Source of the DNA: Ryuthela nishihirai
Lineage: Eukaryota; Arthropoda; Arachnida; Araneae; Heptathelidae
Assembly (NCBI GenBank): GCA_038380435.1
Contig: JAWZYU010000011.1
Location: 86,404,501 to 86,468,500 of the forward strand
DNA: 64,000 bases
Reading direction: 5' to 3'
This document shows, piece after piece, positions 43,791-55,231 of this stretch. The notes beneath the pieces were generated by a model that made no database searches, was not told the origin of the DNA, and saw only the letters and a list, made by a program, of their open reading frames with translations. The translations under genes and the position numbers were made by a program. Position 1 is the stretch's first letter. Each line of letters opens with the position of its first letter.

Positions 43791-44429
43791 TGTTGCGGAT
43801 CACAAAAATGGATAGCCGCTGAGCGTGAGTATTAAAAGCTATATTTCAAAACCAAATTCAATACAAGGTAAATTGTTACAAAGGAAATATGGATGAAGTA
43901 TCTTATTAACAAATCAACTATTAACATGCACAAGTCATCAATCTTCCTGCGTAGAGCACACAATATCAGCTCTGTGTATTTTACTAAAATACTACCTTTT
44001 ACTTGATTTACCAGGTCACCCGAAGATCTTCACTCGTAAACCAATTCTCGTCCTGTGCTAATAACTTTTCACACACTAGCCGAACAAAAAGACAGTCCGT
44101 GTAGACATTCGAAGTTAGCCATAAAAGTTCCCACTTTTATACTTCCGCGTATACACAACACATCAAGTTACTTCTTGATACTTAACGATAAAAGATCCCA
44201 CTTTTATCCTTCCGCGTATACACAACACATCAAGTTACTTCTTGATACTTACGCGCACTGTCTCAGAACAGCTCACCGTCCATTTTCGAACTCTCCGACC
44301 GTTACAACACAACGACCGTTACAATACAAACGACCGTTAACTCTCCACTCTTCTTCTCCAAATTCTCCCAACGTTCTTATTCGTTGGCTGAAACTTTTTT
44401 TTCGGTTGCCAGATTCTTCTGTCGTAACA
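43791..44429 (-). repeat. 5' LTR of young gypsy element
   Basis: 639 bp with TG...CA ends, differing from the 3' LTR at three positions only. Confidence 0.95.
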
Positions 44430-45155
44430 ATATGAATTCTTTCATTAGGTCTCTTCATGAGACTGGTAATAGAATAGGTTTGGTGAAAAACAGAGAAAAA
44501 ATTAAAGTGATGAAAAATGGTCAGGCAGATGGCACTTCAATTGTTTTGACTCTTGAGCAAGTGTCTCAGTTTAGTTATCTTGGGAGCTATGTAACAGATA
44601 CTGGTGATGTGCAGAATGAGATAAATAGGAGAATAGGTATTGTCGCTGGGACTTTTAAGAATCTATGGAGAGTATGATAAAATAGGAGTATACGTCTAAA
44701 GACTAAAATTAGGTTGTATAATAGTTTGGTTCTTTCTAAGGTTAGTTATGGTAGCAAAATATTGATCCTTTGTAAGCAGGATAACAAGAAACTCTATGCC
44801 TTTGATTCTAGATGCTTACACAGTATTTTGGGCATTAGGTGGTTCGACTTTGTAAGTAATGATGAGGTTAGAAGATGGAGTCATCAAACTCCTTTGATCA
44901 GCATATTGTGCAGAGAGAGTCTGCATTGGTTTCGCCATGTTGCCCCCATGCACAGCTGCAGATTAGCAAATAGGATTATGAAAAGGGTGCCTAAGTGTTT
45001 CAGAAAACGGGTGAGATCTAGGACGTAATGGGCTGCCAATGGCAAACAGGACCTTGCTACAATTGGCCTAGAGTGGCCAAATGCAGCAGAGGTAGCTCAG
45101 AACAGACACTTGGAGAGGAAAATTACACAGCCTGGTTGGACCTCCACAGTCCATG
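44430..45155 (+). mobile_element. RTE-like LINE, copy F, part 2
   Basis: Continues copy F after the LTR element with AATTCTTTCATTAGGTCTC, then the QFSYLGSYVTDTGD and SRCLHSILGIRWFDFVSND blocks (44384-44677 and 44714-45028), ending near GACCTCCACAGTCCATGGGC at 45155. ATAT at 44430-44433 is the right target duplication. Confidence 0.85.
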
Positions 45156-45169
45156 GGCATGTGTGCGTG

Positions 45170-45252
45170 TGCACATACATACATACATACATACATATGT
45201 ATGAGTACGTACGTATGTATGTATGCATACATACGTATGTACGCATGCATGG
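45170..45252. repeat. (CATA)n/(TATG)n microsatellite
   Basis: Perfect CATA units at 45174-45195, then TATG units in the opposite sense and CATA again, so the array can fold on itself. It takes the place of the GAT tail at the LINE F 3' end. Confidence 0.9.
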
Positions 45253-45603
45253 TACTGGATTAGTTTTTAAATCAATTTACTTACAATTTCACTCTTAAAA
45301 TATCTTAAATATCTTAATAAAAATTAAGCTAATAAGCTTAGATACAACATATGTTGTTACCCTAAAACACCTCCATTTCTAATAATCACTAATCTCATAG
45401 TTGACTAGTTACACCACTGCAACCCTAGACAATTGGCTAGAAAACTGAACTCTATTTTTAAATCTGGATGTGTTACTGATGAAGTGCACTTTAGGCAGCT
45501 ATGATCATTCTAATGAGAAATCTCTTGATGAGAGAATATTATAAACAGAATAACAGTTCAGGAAAATGTCTTATGCACAAGAAACACTTATTCTAATAAT
45601 TAA
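45253..45603. other. no gene seen
   Basis: AT-rich sequence without recognised features. Confidence 0.4.
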
Positions 45604-45774
45604 GTAGGGGAAGCAGCTGGCTTAGTCAGTAGCATACCAGGCTCATAATTTACAGTTTCCTGGTTTGAGTCCCAACTGTGCCTATATTGAGATTTTTCTC
45701 TGCTAAGCCTACCTTCCCAAGATGAGAAAGGTACACTAATGAGTTTCGAAATGCTGCTGTATGTTGAAGGGATA
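45604..45774 (+). mobile_element. old SINE-1 copy, left part
   Basis: A diverged tRNA head (GGCTTAGTCAGTAGC A box, TGGTTTGAGTCCCA B box) followed by GAGATTTTTCTCTGC and a body reaching GGGATATTAA. It is split at the TTAA by the element at 45779-49811, in the place where other SINE-1 copies read GGGACGTTAAGCC. Confidence 0.75.
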
Positions 45775-46554
45775 TTAACCCTTCCTGTGTCACCATCAAA
45801 CATAGACATTGAGAGAATCTGAAATGAGAAGTCAAGGACGTCAACAGACATCTTTTGTACAACACATGAAACTCAATTTTTTTTTAAATTGCCATTTAAA
45901 ATTTTTTCAGATATATCTTTTAAAAATATGCAATTCAAGTTTGAAAAATAATATTTTCTTTTTTCAATTGATGCATATTTTATTAAACTATAATATAAAT
46001 AATTTGTTAAAGCCATCTCAATGCCATTTCTTAGAAGTGCTAAGTTGTATTGCCGATTTGCTCTGATCTCACAAGTTTGTTTTGAACTATTATCAACAAA
46101 CTTTTCCTTAAATTTTCATAAATCTTCAAAAAAATTACAAAAAACTGCTATTTTTAAAAACAACAGATTTTGGAAGTAATTATGAAGTACATACTGTCAT
46201 TTTTTTTTTTTTTCGTTTTACACTCTTTTCTGCCATAAATCTATTTCAGCATTCCCAGAATTATCATCATCATTTATCCCAGCATTCTATGAGTCTTTCC
46301 CACTCTTAAAATTGAAACTGTAAGTAATATGAACCTTCTTAGAAACAGAAAGCCAGCAATATTCTTGCAGTGTATTCTTGCAGTGTAAAGTACATCACAG
46401 TAGCAGCTACAGTTGAGTGCAGTGACCTAGTCACAGCTCATATGTGTAGTAAAGTGGACCCATAGTGAATGTTTAGATAAAGAGTTCTTCTCAGATAAAC
46501 AATAATGTGGCCATGCATAACAGTCAGTATTAACCTACATTTTCATTTCTATAA

Positions 46555-48135
46555 ACTTAAATTTTTCTTTTCAGGGAGAGAAGATAAAAAGTATCTCCAA
46601 AGTGCAGGTTTACTTCTAGACAAGCTAGTGATGCTTTTCTAGGATATGAGTGTATTAATGAAAGGGGCAGAGTGATAAGTCCTTTTGGTATTGGTAGCTG
46701 CAATTTCTCCCACAGGTAAGTAAACTTAATGGTTTGAGAATAACTAACACTTGTTACAAATATCATGACATACATAAGTACACATGAGTGTTACCAAATG
46801 GGCTGCATAATAATATGATTGATATATTAATTAACAGCAAATGGGCATGTTCTGTTAGAAACAACAGGTCATATAGGGAAGTTGAAATTGGATCTGACCA
46901 TTACCTTATTAACAGTGTCTTGCAACTGAAACTTAAGATGTTATCTTTAACACTGAAGCTCTGAAAGACCCAGTTATAGCTAAAGCCTATCACAATAGGT
47001 TACTTAGTCATTATGACAGTCATGGTTTGCTTACTACTGAAGCTGATGAAGAATGGGACCATTTTAAGCAGGCTTTTCTTGAAAATTACAGTACTCTTTT
47101 AGGAAAAAAGCAGCAGAAGAGACAAAATTATTTGAATGATAAGGCCCTTGAACTTATTTCACAAAGAAAGAACTACAGGAATGTCCTTATACCCTAGTAT
47201 TCCTAATAGAAAGTATTACAAAGAGCTTAATAAAAGTGTAAAGGATCAATGAGCAGCAGATAAAATCCTTGTCTTGATGGACTGGTTGACAAAGCTGAGG
47301 AAGCACTTAAGTAGCACAATAGCAGAGAGCTGTACCACATAGTTAATGCTTTGTGTGTAGAAAATGGATAGATATACAGGAATTGAAGGATAAAAAAGGG
47401 ATCATCGAAGGTCAGGGTTCTGTCATGGCTAAGTGAGCTGAACATTTCACTGATGTTCTAAACAATGTGGTTAGTTATACTCCTATTGATTGTAATAATG
47501 ATAGATGCATTACTGGCTTTAATGTTGGCCCTATAACACAGTCTGAAGTTATTTTGGCTATTTCTAAACCTAAACTGCATAAATCTCCAGGAGTAGATGA
47601 AATAACTACTAAAATGCTTAGAGCTGGGAATGCTTCATTACCACATGGATGACTGAATTTTGAATATCTTTTATGATAAAGCATTGTTCTTATGGATTTC
47701 ACCAGAGCTATTATTATCCATATTTTTATAAAAATGATCACATTTCTTGTGATAACTATAGGTATATAAGTAGGTCAGCCTACTTTCTGTTCCAGGTAAA
47801 GTTCTTTGCGTGATTCTGCTTAATAGAATTAAGAATATGGTTGACAGACAATTGCATGATGAGCAGTGTGGATTCAGAAGTGGTAGGGATGTACTGATCA
47901 AATATTTTCCATTATGAAGATTCTTATGAAATGTTTAGATTTTTATAAACCTGCAGTTACTAGCTTTGTTGATTTCAAAAAGCTTTCAACTCTGTTGATT
48001 GTCGTAATTTGTGGTTGATAGTGAGATCATATGGCATACCAGACAAGTTAGTTAACATAATGAAAGCTCTCTATAATAACACAGTCATGTGTAAGAGTTG
48101 GTATGACTTGTAGCAATTGGTTTAGCAGGCTTACA
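46555..48135 (+). mobile_element. RTE-like LINE, copy H, badly decayed
   Basis: Fragments of endonuclease (46600-46950), linker (46990-47300) and RT (47467-48120; SEVILAISKPKLHKSPGVDE, then GFRSGR- and FVDFKK-like pieces) with many indels. It is inserted in TTAA element copy c. Ends before the catalytic box. Confidence 0.7.
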
Positions 48136-48565
48136 TCTTGTTGCAGTGGATAATTTATTTAACTTTGCATTAGATTTATGTAATTTTTTTTATTTCTTTG
48201 TTAACCAGTAACTCCCCCCCACCACCACCACCACCAATATCTCACCTGTGCCACTTCTGACAATATAGATCTATTTTTTACCCTTGGGACATAAATCTTT
48301 CTGCACTCAGCCAAGATTGCCGAACATCAACATCCAAGAAAAAAATTAATAATGCTTAGTAAAAAAGGGGAGGACAAGGAAGTGTTTTTTCCTATTTCTT
48401 AGATAGGGTACAAAATCCCATTAATACAAGCATTCCAAATCACCTTGCATAACGCTAGCCCACGTTTTAAATATATCACACTGCAAAGAATCATTAAAAG
48501 AAATAAATATTATGTTTCAAGTAATAATTATTGTATTATTTGGTAAGTTATTTTTGATTAATATA

Positions 48566-49130
48566 CACTGGTTTCCATAAATTAAGGAAAATATCTATGT
48601 TGAGTCAATGGGAAGCTAACGTCAAAGCTCTATAACTTCTAAAATAAGTTTTTTTGTTTTGAAAAATGTGATTGCAGATAAAGATCTCAATCATATAAAT
48701 CAATATCTCAATTTTCAACAATATTCATTCAGCATTTAATGAGTTATGGAAGTTTGAATATTTAGCGATAACAATGCCAGCCACAAAAGTTGACTTCAGA
48801 AGTTAATTAAAACTTAGTAATAAGTATTGTATTAAAGTGTTTAATAAAATAAGTTTGCATTTTAGAATTTTCTGTAAAGAATTCTTTCACTATTCTTGTT
48901 TTGTATAAGTTTAAGATTGGCATTGCTATTGTTAAACATTCAGACTTCCATAACTCATTAAATACTGAACGAATATTGTTGAAAATCGAGATATTGATTT
49001 ATATGATTGAGATCTTTATCTGCAATCACATTTTTCAAAACAAAAAACTTATTTTATAAGTTATAGAGCTTTGACATTAACTTCCCATTGACCTAACATA
49101 GGGATTTTCCTTAATTTATGGAAACCATTG
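48566..49130. mobile_element. fold-back MITE with ~215-bp arms
   Basis: 565 bp flanked by TA (48564-48565 and 49131-49132). Starts CACTGGTTTCCATAAATTAA and ends with its inverse. The arms pair over about 215 bp with few mismatches around a roughly 130-bp centre. The TA target and CACTG end suggest mobilisation by a Tc1/mariner enzyme. Non-coding. Confidence 0.88.
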
Positions 49131-49815
49131 TATAATTTAACTGTTTTTATTCATCATATTTTCCATCATTAAGTCTTAATTGCATAGACTAATCTCTTTT
49201 TTCACTATATCATTGTAAAAATGTTGCATTAAAATTAATGTTTGTAATTTTTTTATTTTTTATTTTCATAAGATTTGGAGTTAAATTCTGTTTAATTTGG
49301 CATATAACATGACATATTTCTTTTAATTGTTTTTTTTTTAAATTCTAAAGCTGACTTATTTATCTGACTCAGCACAAATGGCTAAACACCTGGACTTCTC
49401 TCAGAGTATGGTACTGAGAAAAAAAATTACAAAATGGGAGAAATATCTACTAGAAACAAGAAAATTGATTTTTTTTTATTCAGAAATAGAAAGCCTTTCT
49501 ATTCACATGCATTTCAATCATTTCTGTCCATTAGCTTTTTTTTTATTATTATTTTATTGTGTTGCCAGATGCATTTTTTTACTACATGACTAAAAAAAGT
49601 CACATTAAAATTAGTCTCTTTTTGTTAAATATTTTATTTTCAGAAAATCCAGAATTAAATGCTGATTAATTTGGCATATAACATGCCATAATTCCTTTCA
49701 CTAGTTATTTGGCAAAAAAATTCTAAAGTTAATTTTTTTTGGCTGATCATGGTGAAAAAAATAGCTAGACTCTGGATATAAATCAGGTTTTCAGGCTGGA
49801 CCCTGGAAGGGTTAA

Positions 49816-49945
49816 GCCTGAAGTTATAACTATATGATGGGAGTCCCCCAAACTTCACTAAACCCTTGGAGTCTTTGTGACTTGGCCATATAGCCCATTG
49901 TGTTCAAAAAAGTGTCACATAGAAGTAAAACAATAAAACTCTAAT
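49816..49945 (+). mobile_element. old SINE-1 copy, right part
   Basis: Resumes with GCCTGAAGTTATAAC after the TTAA and carries the family 3' end (GTGACTTGGCCATATAGCCC, AAAAAAGTGTCAC, AAAACAATAAAA). Internal bases are missing. Confidence 0.7.
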
Positions 49946-49984
49946 AATCAAGTATAAATCCCTCCATCCATCCACCCACAACAC

Positions 49985-50050
49985 AGAAAATCTTCAAGCA
50001 GGGTTACACAGATTAGACTGTAGAATTTAGTTCTCCATAAGCATCTATCC
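49985..50050 (-). mobile_element. LINE 3' end fragment
   Basis: TCTTCAAGCAGGGTTACACAG and TAGAATTTAGTTCTCCA match the reversed LINE terminus, only about 65 bp long. Confidence 0.55.
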
Positions 50051-50576
50051 TTTTATATAGCTACTTAGTCATTATGACAGTCATGGTATGCTTACTACTG
50101 AAGTTGTGGAAGAATGGGATCATTATAAACAGGCTTTTTTGGACACTAACAGTACTCTTTTAGCAAAAAAGGAGCAGAGGAGACAGAATTATCTGAGTGA
50201 TAAGGCACTTGAGCTTATTTCGGAAAGAAAGAACTGAAGGAATCTCCTTAATCAATACCCTACTAGTCCTAATAGAAAACATTACAGAGAACTTAATAAA
50301 CGTGTAAAAGATCAGTTAGCTGGTGATAAGAATCTTTGGCTTGATGGTTTGGCTGACAAAGCCGAGGAAGCAGTTAGACAGCACAACAGCAGAGAGCTAT
50401 ACCAGATAGTTAACATTTCGTGTGGTAGAAAACGGGCAGGCATACAGGGATAGAAGGATAAACAAGGTAAGGTTATAGAAAGTGAGGATTCTGTCACGGC
50501 TAGGTGGGCTGAGCATTTCAGTTTATGTTCTAAACAATGTAGTTAGTTCTACTCCCATTGTTTGCAATGATGATAG

Positions 50577-51273
50577 ATGCTTGGTGACTTTAATGTTGGC
50601 CCTATAACACAGTCTGAAGTTATTTTAGCTATTTCTAAACTTAAACTTTATAAATCACCAGGGGTAGATGAAATTACTACAGGAATGCTTAGAGTTAGGA
50701 ATGTTTCGGTGACCACTTGGATGACTAAAATTCTGAATATCTTTTATGATAAAGGCATGGTTCCTAAGGATTTTACCAGAACTATTATTATCACTATTTT
50801 CAAAAAAAGGTGATCGCAGTTCTTGTGATAACTATAGGGGTATCAGCCTACTCTCTGTTCCAGGTAAAGTTCTTTCCATGATTGTGCTTAATAGAATTAA
50901 GAATCTAGTTGACAGTCAATTGCGTGATGAGCAATGTGGATTCAGAAGTGGTAGGGGATGTGTGGATCAAATATTTTCACTTAGGCAGATTCTTGAGAAA
51001 TGTTTAGAGTTTCAGAAACCTTTGGTTGCTAGCTTTGTTGATTTCAAAAAAGCGTTCGACTCTGTTGATCGTCATAATTTGTGGTTGATTGTGAAATCAT
51101 ATGGCATACCAGACAAGTTAGTTAACATAATGAAAACTCTCTATAATAACACTGAGTCGTGTGTGAGAGTTGGTAAGGCTTGTAGCAATTGGTTTAGCAT
51201 TAGTTCTGGTGTTCGACAAGGGTGCATTTTGCTTCCTTTTCTCTTTAGCTTGGTTATTGATTATGTTATGTGA
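50577..51273 (+). pseudogene. LINE G reverse transcriptase, N-terminal part
   Basis: Two overlapping frames joined by one frameshift near 50805-50815 (a run of A): SEVILAISKLKLYKSPGVDE, MTKILNIFYDKGMVPKDF, then CDNYRGISLLSVPGKVLSM, DEQCGFRSGRGCVDQIFSL, SFVDFKKAFDSVDRHNLWL, ISSGVRQGCILLPFLFSL. It ends at a TGA (51271-51273) where the family continues. Confidence 0.85.
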
Positions 51274-51990
51274 AATTCACTTCAAGGGAAAGATTTTGGC
51301 CTTAAATGGACTGGGGATAAGATACTTTCTGATTTAGATGATGCTGATGATTTAGCACTTTTGGCAAATGATGTTGATAAGATGAACTCTTTCATTCGAG
51401 CTGTTGATGAAACTGGTGGTAGAGTAGGTTTGGTTATAAACAGAGAGAAAACTAAAGTGATGAAAATTGGTCAGGCAGGTTGTGATTCAGTTCATCTGAA
51501 TGGTTGCAGTCTTGAGCAGGTGTCACAGTTTAATTACCTTGGGAGCTATGTAACAGATACTGGTGATGTGCGGCATGAGATTAACAGACGAATAGGGATT
51601 GCTGCTGGGACTTTTAAGAATCTATGGAGAGTGTGGAGAAATAGGTGTATACACCTAAAGACTAAAATTAGACTGTATAATAGTTTGGTTCTTTCTAGGG
51701 TTAGTTATGGTAGTGAAACTTTGACACTTCTTAAACAAGATAACAGGAAACAAGATGCTTTTGATTCTAGATGCTTACACAGTATCTTGGGCATTAGGTG
51801 GTTCAACTTTGTAACTAATGATGTGGTTAGGCAAAGGAGTTTGCAACCTCCTTTAAGCAGCATATTGTGCAGAGAGAGACTCCGTTGGTTTGGTCATGTT
51901 GCCAGTATGAATGATTATAGATTGGTGAATAGGGTTATGAACAGTGTACCTAAAGGTCTCAGAAAGAGGGGGAGACCTAGGATGCAGTAG
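51274..51990 (+). pseudogene. LINE G RT catalytic box and C-terminal domain
   Basis: Contains SDLDDADDLALLAND with DADD at 51340-51351 in place of YADD, then RVGLVINREKTKVMKIGQAG, LGSYVTDTGDVRHEINRRIG, RVSYGSETLTLLKQDNRK and a TAG within the GRPRMQ-type motif. The same DADD is found in copy B. Confidence 0.85.
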
Positions 51991-52164
51991 GCAGACAATG
52001 TCAAATAGGAACTTGTTAGAATTGGTGTGCAGTGGCCAGATGCAGTATACGTAGCTCAGGACAGACTTGCCTGGAAAACTAAATTGCATGGCCTGGTTGG
52101 ACCTCAGTAGCCCATGGCTGCTTGAGGATGATGATGTATTTGGCCACTGTCGGCCAAATGAGGG

Positions 52165-52800
52165 AGATCTAGGATGCAGTGAGGTCTCCCCTTCTTTCTC
52201 AGGCCTTTAGACACACTGTTCGTAACAATATTTGTTAATCTATAGCTATGCATATGGGCAACATGGCCAAACCACTGCAGTCTCTCTATCTCTGCACAGT
52301 ATGCTACTCAAAGGTAGTTGTCGACAAAAATGAAACCATCTAATGCCCAAGATACTGAATAAGCATCTAGATTCAAAGGAATGAAGTTTCTAGCTTACAA
52401 AGGTCCAAGTTTCACTAACATAACTCATTTTAGAATGGACTAAACTATTGCATAGCCAAATTTTAGTCTTTAGGTGTATATCCCTATTTTGCCTCACTCT
52501 CCACAGATTATTAAATGTCCCAGAAGTAATGTGTATTCTTCTTTTAATCTCATGTTGCACATTCCAAGTATTTGTAACAGCACTCCTAAGATAATTATGA
52601 TTAGAAACCTGCTCAAGAGCATTGCCATTCAAGAATACTGGAACATCATTTGCCTTACTATTTTACATTACTTTTCTGTTTATCCTAAACCTATCCTATT
52701 ACTAGTGTCATTAACAGCTTTAATAAAAGAATTAATCTCGTCAGCATAATTTGCAAAAAGGGCCACATCAGCATAAAATAAGTCGGATATTTTCATAATC
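52165..52800 (-). mobile_element. RTE-like LINE, copy I, 3' fragment
   Basis: C-terminal region on minus (frame 52390-52632: NHNYLRSAVTNTWNVQHEIK, RDIHLKTKIWLCNSLVHSKM). It faces copy G tail to tail with about 30 bases between. Confidence 0.75.
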
Positions 52801-52805
52801 TAGGC

Positions 52806-52820
52806 CAGTGGTTCTCAACC
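52806..52820 (+). mobile_element. hAT-type terminal sequence
   Basis: CAGTGGTTCTCAACC is the classic end of hAT transposons. A matching inverted end could not be found nearby (a weak candidate lies near 53056-53075), so the element is truncated or diverged. Confidence 0.5.
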
Positions 52821-53916
52821 TATTATGCTTCATGTACCCCCTGGAAATGTGTATGTAACTGGCGTACCCCTTATATAGATAGATAAAACTATAGTTACAG
52901 TATAACAATGGAAATAAAATAAAACATATATATATATACACACATATTAAATTTTATATTCATAAATTACATATATTGATAAACAAAAAAAGACATTTTT
53001 GAACAGCAGTATTGCCAACTTAGCAACTTTGTTATTATATCTAGCGACTCTTGAGTTCTCACGGCACACCCCAAAAAAATTTTATCTTGTACCTTGAATC
53101 GATTTCAAAGTGCTGATTTATTGGTAGATATTGTATCCCACATTGAGAATTACATTGAGATTTAAGGTATTTAGGAATTGAAATTATTTAATATTAGGAG
53201 TGTTGTTGTTGAAAGTGTTAGCCAACTGTTTTGTAATGTTGTGGCCAAGTCATTTGAAAGTGAGAGTTTGGTAGCTTTTTGTGGCTGTGTAGGGGAATGT
53301 TTTATGTAATTCTATAGAGTGAGAGTTTGAGGAGGGGGGGGGGATGGTCAGAACAATTTTTAATCATATATTTGTGTTTAATAGGATGCAGTAGGTGTTT
53401 TGTTGAGAGTATAGAAAAAAATGGCAAAAGTTATGAATGTGGGGAAATGAAGTGGTAAAAATGAAAACCTTTTTATGGAGTATTAGGGTTTCAGGAAAAT
53501 GGTTTTTGGGAAAACATGCATGATGGGTTTTCAGAGGGTTCTAGCGTAATAGCAGGTGTGGGTGGATATTTAGTGAAAGAATGAAGTTTTTACATATGGG
53601 AATGTGCATAGCGGTTGTAAGGAGCATATATATCTTATATAATAATTATTAGTGTATTATTGTGATATATAAATTTTTTTAATGTTATTAATACAATTTA
53701 TTGAAATATATGAAAGCATTTGGGAGCTTTTATATAGAAATTTTGTATGTTGTAGAATTATCAGTGTGAAAAAATGGCAGCGCATAATGAAGGCAGGGAG
53801 ATTAAATAGTAATTTTGGGAAGGATTTTTTTGAGAAATATGAAGTGTTTTTAATGGATGGAGGGCAGTATGCAGTTTTTTTGATAGCTTAATTCAGTGTG
53901 CTTATGCACGTTGATA
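52821..53916. other. no gene seen
   Basis: AT- and GT-rich sequence with a (TA)n run near 52925 and a G run near 53333. No protein motif. Confidence 0.4.
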
Positions 53917-53920
53917 TTAA

Positions 53921-54480
53921 CCCTTCCAGTGTCCAGCCTGAAAAACTGGTTTACATCCAGATGCCAAATTTAACTTTAAAACTTTTTTTGCAAAATAACT
54001 AATGAAAGGAATATGGCATATTATATGCCAAATTAATCAGCATTTAATTCTGAATTTTCTGAAAATAAAATATTTAACAAAAAAAGACAAGTTTTATTTT
54101 AATGACTTTTTAGAGTTGTGTAGTAAAAAAATGTATCTGGCAAAACAAATAAAATTTTATTTTAAAATACTAAATAGACAGAAATGTTTATAATGCACAT
54201 GAATAGAAATGCTATTTATTTCTGAAAAACAAAAAAAATTCTTGTTTCAAATAAATATATCTTTCATTTTGTAATTTTTTTCTCCATACCATACTTTGAG
54301 AAAAGTCCAGGCTTGTTGCCGAATCGAATATAAATATCAACTTTACAATATTTTTAATAAATAACTAATCAACAGAAATAGGTCATGCTAAAGATAATTT
54401 AATACTGAATTTTATTGAAGTACAAAATTTCAACATTGAGTAACATATCAATTTTAATAACACTTTTTTACAGCGATACA
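53921..54480 (+). mobile_element. TTAA element, short form, copy d, part 1
   Basis: TTAA at 53917-53920 followed by CCCTTCCAGTGTCCAGCC. Continues to the TA at 54481-54482, where a Tigger element interrupts it; resumes at 61644. It has the same internal deletion as copy b. Confidence 0.8.
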
Positions 54481-55231
54481 TACACCCAATTCTGTTTTTA
54501 CATGGTAGATAGGTTCCAAAAAAAGGCGTGCAAAAAAAACACGTAAAAAAAAATACAGTGCATATGAAAAATTAGATAACTGGTTCCAGACATGAAAACC
54601 CAGTACAAATTAATAAGTTGTTTTCAAACAAATCATATCAAAATCTTTAATTAAATCTTTATTTGATTTTTATTCATCTAAACACATTTTTTTATTTTAT
54701 AAACTTATAAAGATAATTATATGTACATAAAGTAAATTATCCTTCATAAAGAAAATATGTCAGTAATTCAAGAATACAAAAGTGCAAAAAAAATGAGACT
54801 TACATATGCTTATTAACTAGATTTTATTCATTGCCACTTTCTGACAATTTCGTTTGCGTAAGACTGGAATTAAATCACTTTCATCACCTGAAACGTTTTG
54901 GCCATCATGTTCCTTCTCCAATGGTGAAATGCTTCTGTGGCATGGGGAACTAAATTATCACTTGTTTCCAGTGATTCTGAAGTTTGATTAGTTTTGGCAA
55001 CAAACTCTTTAATCAATCATTGAGATCCTGCTTTGACTAGATCTCTGTATAATTCTTGATAACACGCCATACGACTTCAGTTCACGTTTAAACTGCTCAT
55101 CTCGTTCAACAATGGAATCATGTGTAATGAATAAATGAAAAATAATCTCAAATGGCCATTTGAAGCCCTTCTTTAATTAAACCTCTTCATCACCATCACT
55201 TTTTCATCAGGAGTCTCAAGGACAACTTCTA

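Larger units (their letters stand above)
38147..44429 (-). mobile_element. complete young Ty3/gypsy retrotransposon
   Basis: A 6283-bp element with two LTRs (640 and 639 bp, two substitutions and one 1-base indel between them), primer-binding site, polypurine tract, gag, protease and RT-RNase H-integrase frames, inserted in LINE copy F. Gag, pro and pol are in three different frames, each shifted -1 from the one before. No envelope frame is present. LTR identity of about 99.5% and open frames indicate a recent insertion that may still be competent. Confidence 0.96.
45779..49811 (-). mobile_element. TTAA element, copy c
   Basis: Bounded by TTAA at 45775-45778 and 49812-49815, with CCCTTCCTGTGTCA at the left and CTGGACCCTGGAAGGG at the right. 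It contains a LINE fragment (46555-48135) and a fold-back MITE (48566-49130). Once these are subtracted it is about 1.9 kb. No transposase frame. Confidence 0.8.
50055..52135 (+). mobile_element. RTE-like LINE, copy G, young
   Basis: Begins in the linker (CTACTTAGTCATTATGACAG) and runs to the 3' terminus GGCTGCTTGAGGATGATGATG at 52113-52135. It is the least decayed RT-bearing copy, with three long frames. Confidence 0.88.

Noticed and set aside
38147..44429. Endogenous retrovirus with an envelope gene
   Set aside because: Pol runs into the 3' LTR with no room for or trace of an envelope frame; it is an LTR retrotransposon.
45174..45250. Possible CRISPR-like or satellite array
   Set aside because: It is a simple CATA/TATG microsatellite with no spacers.
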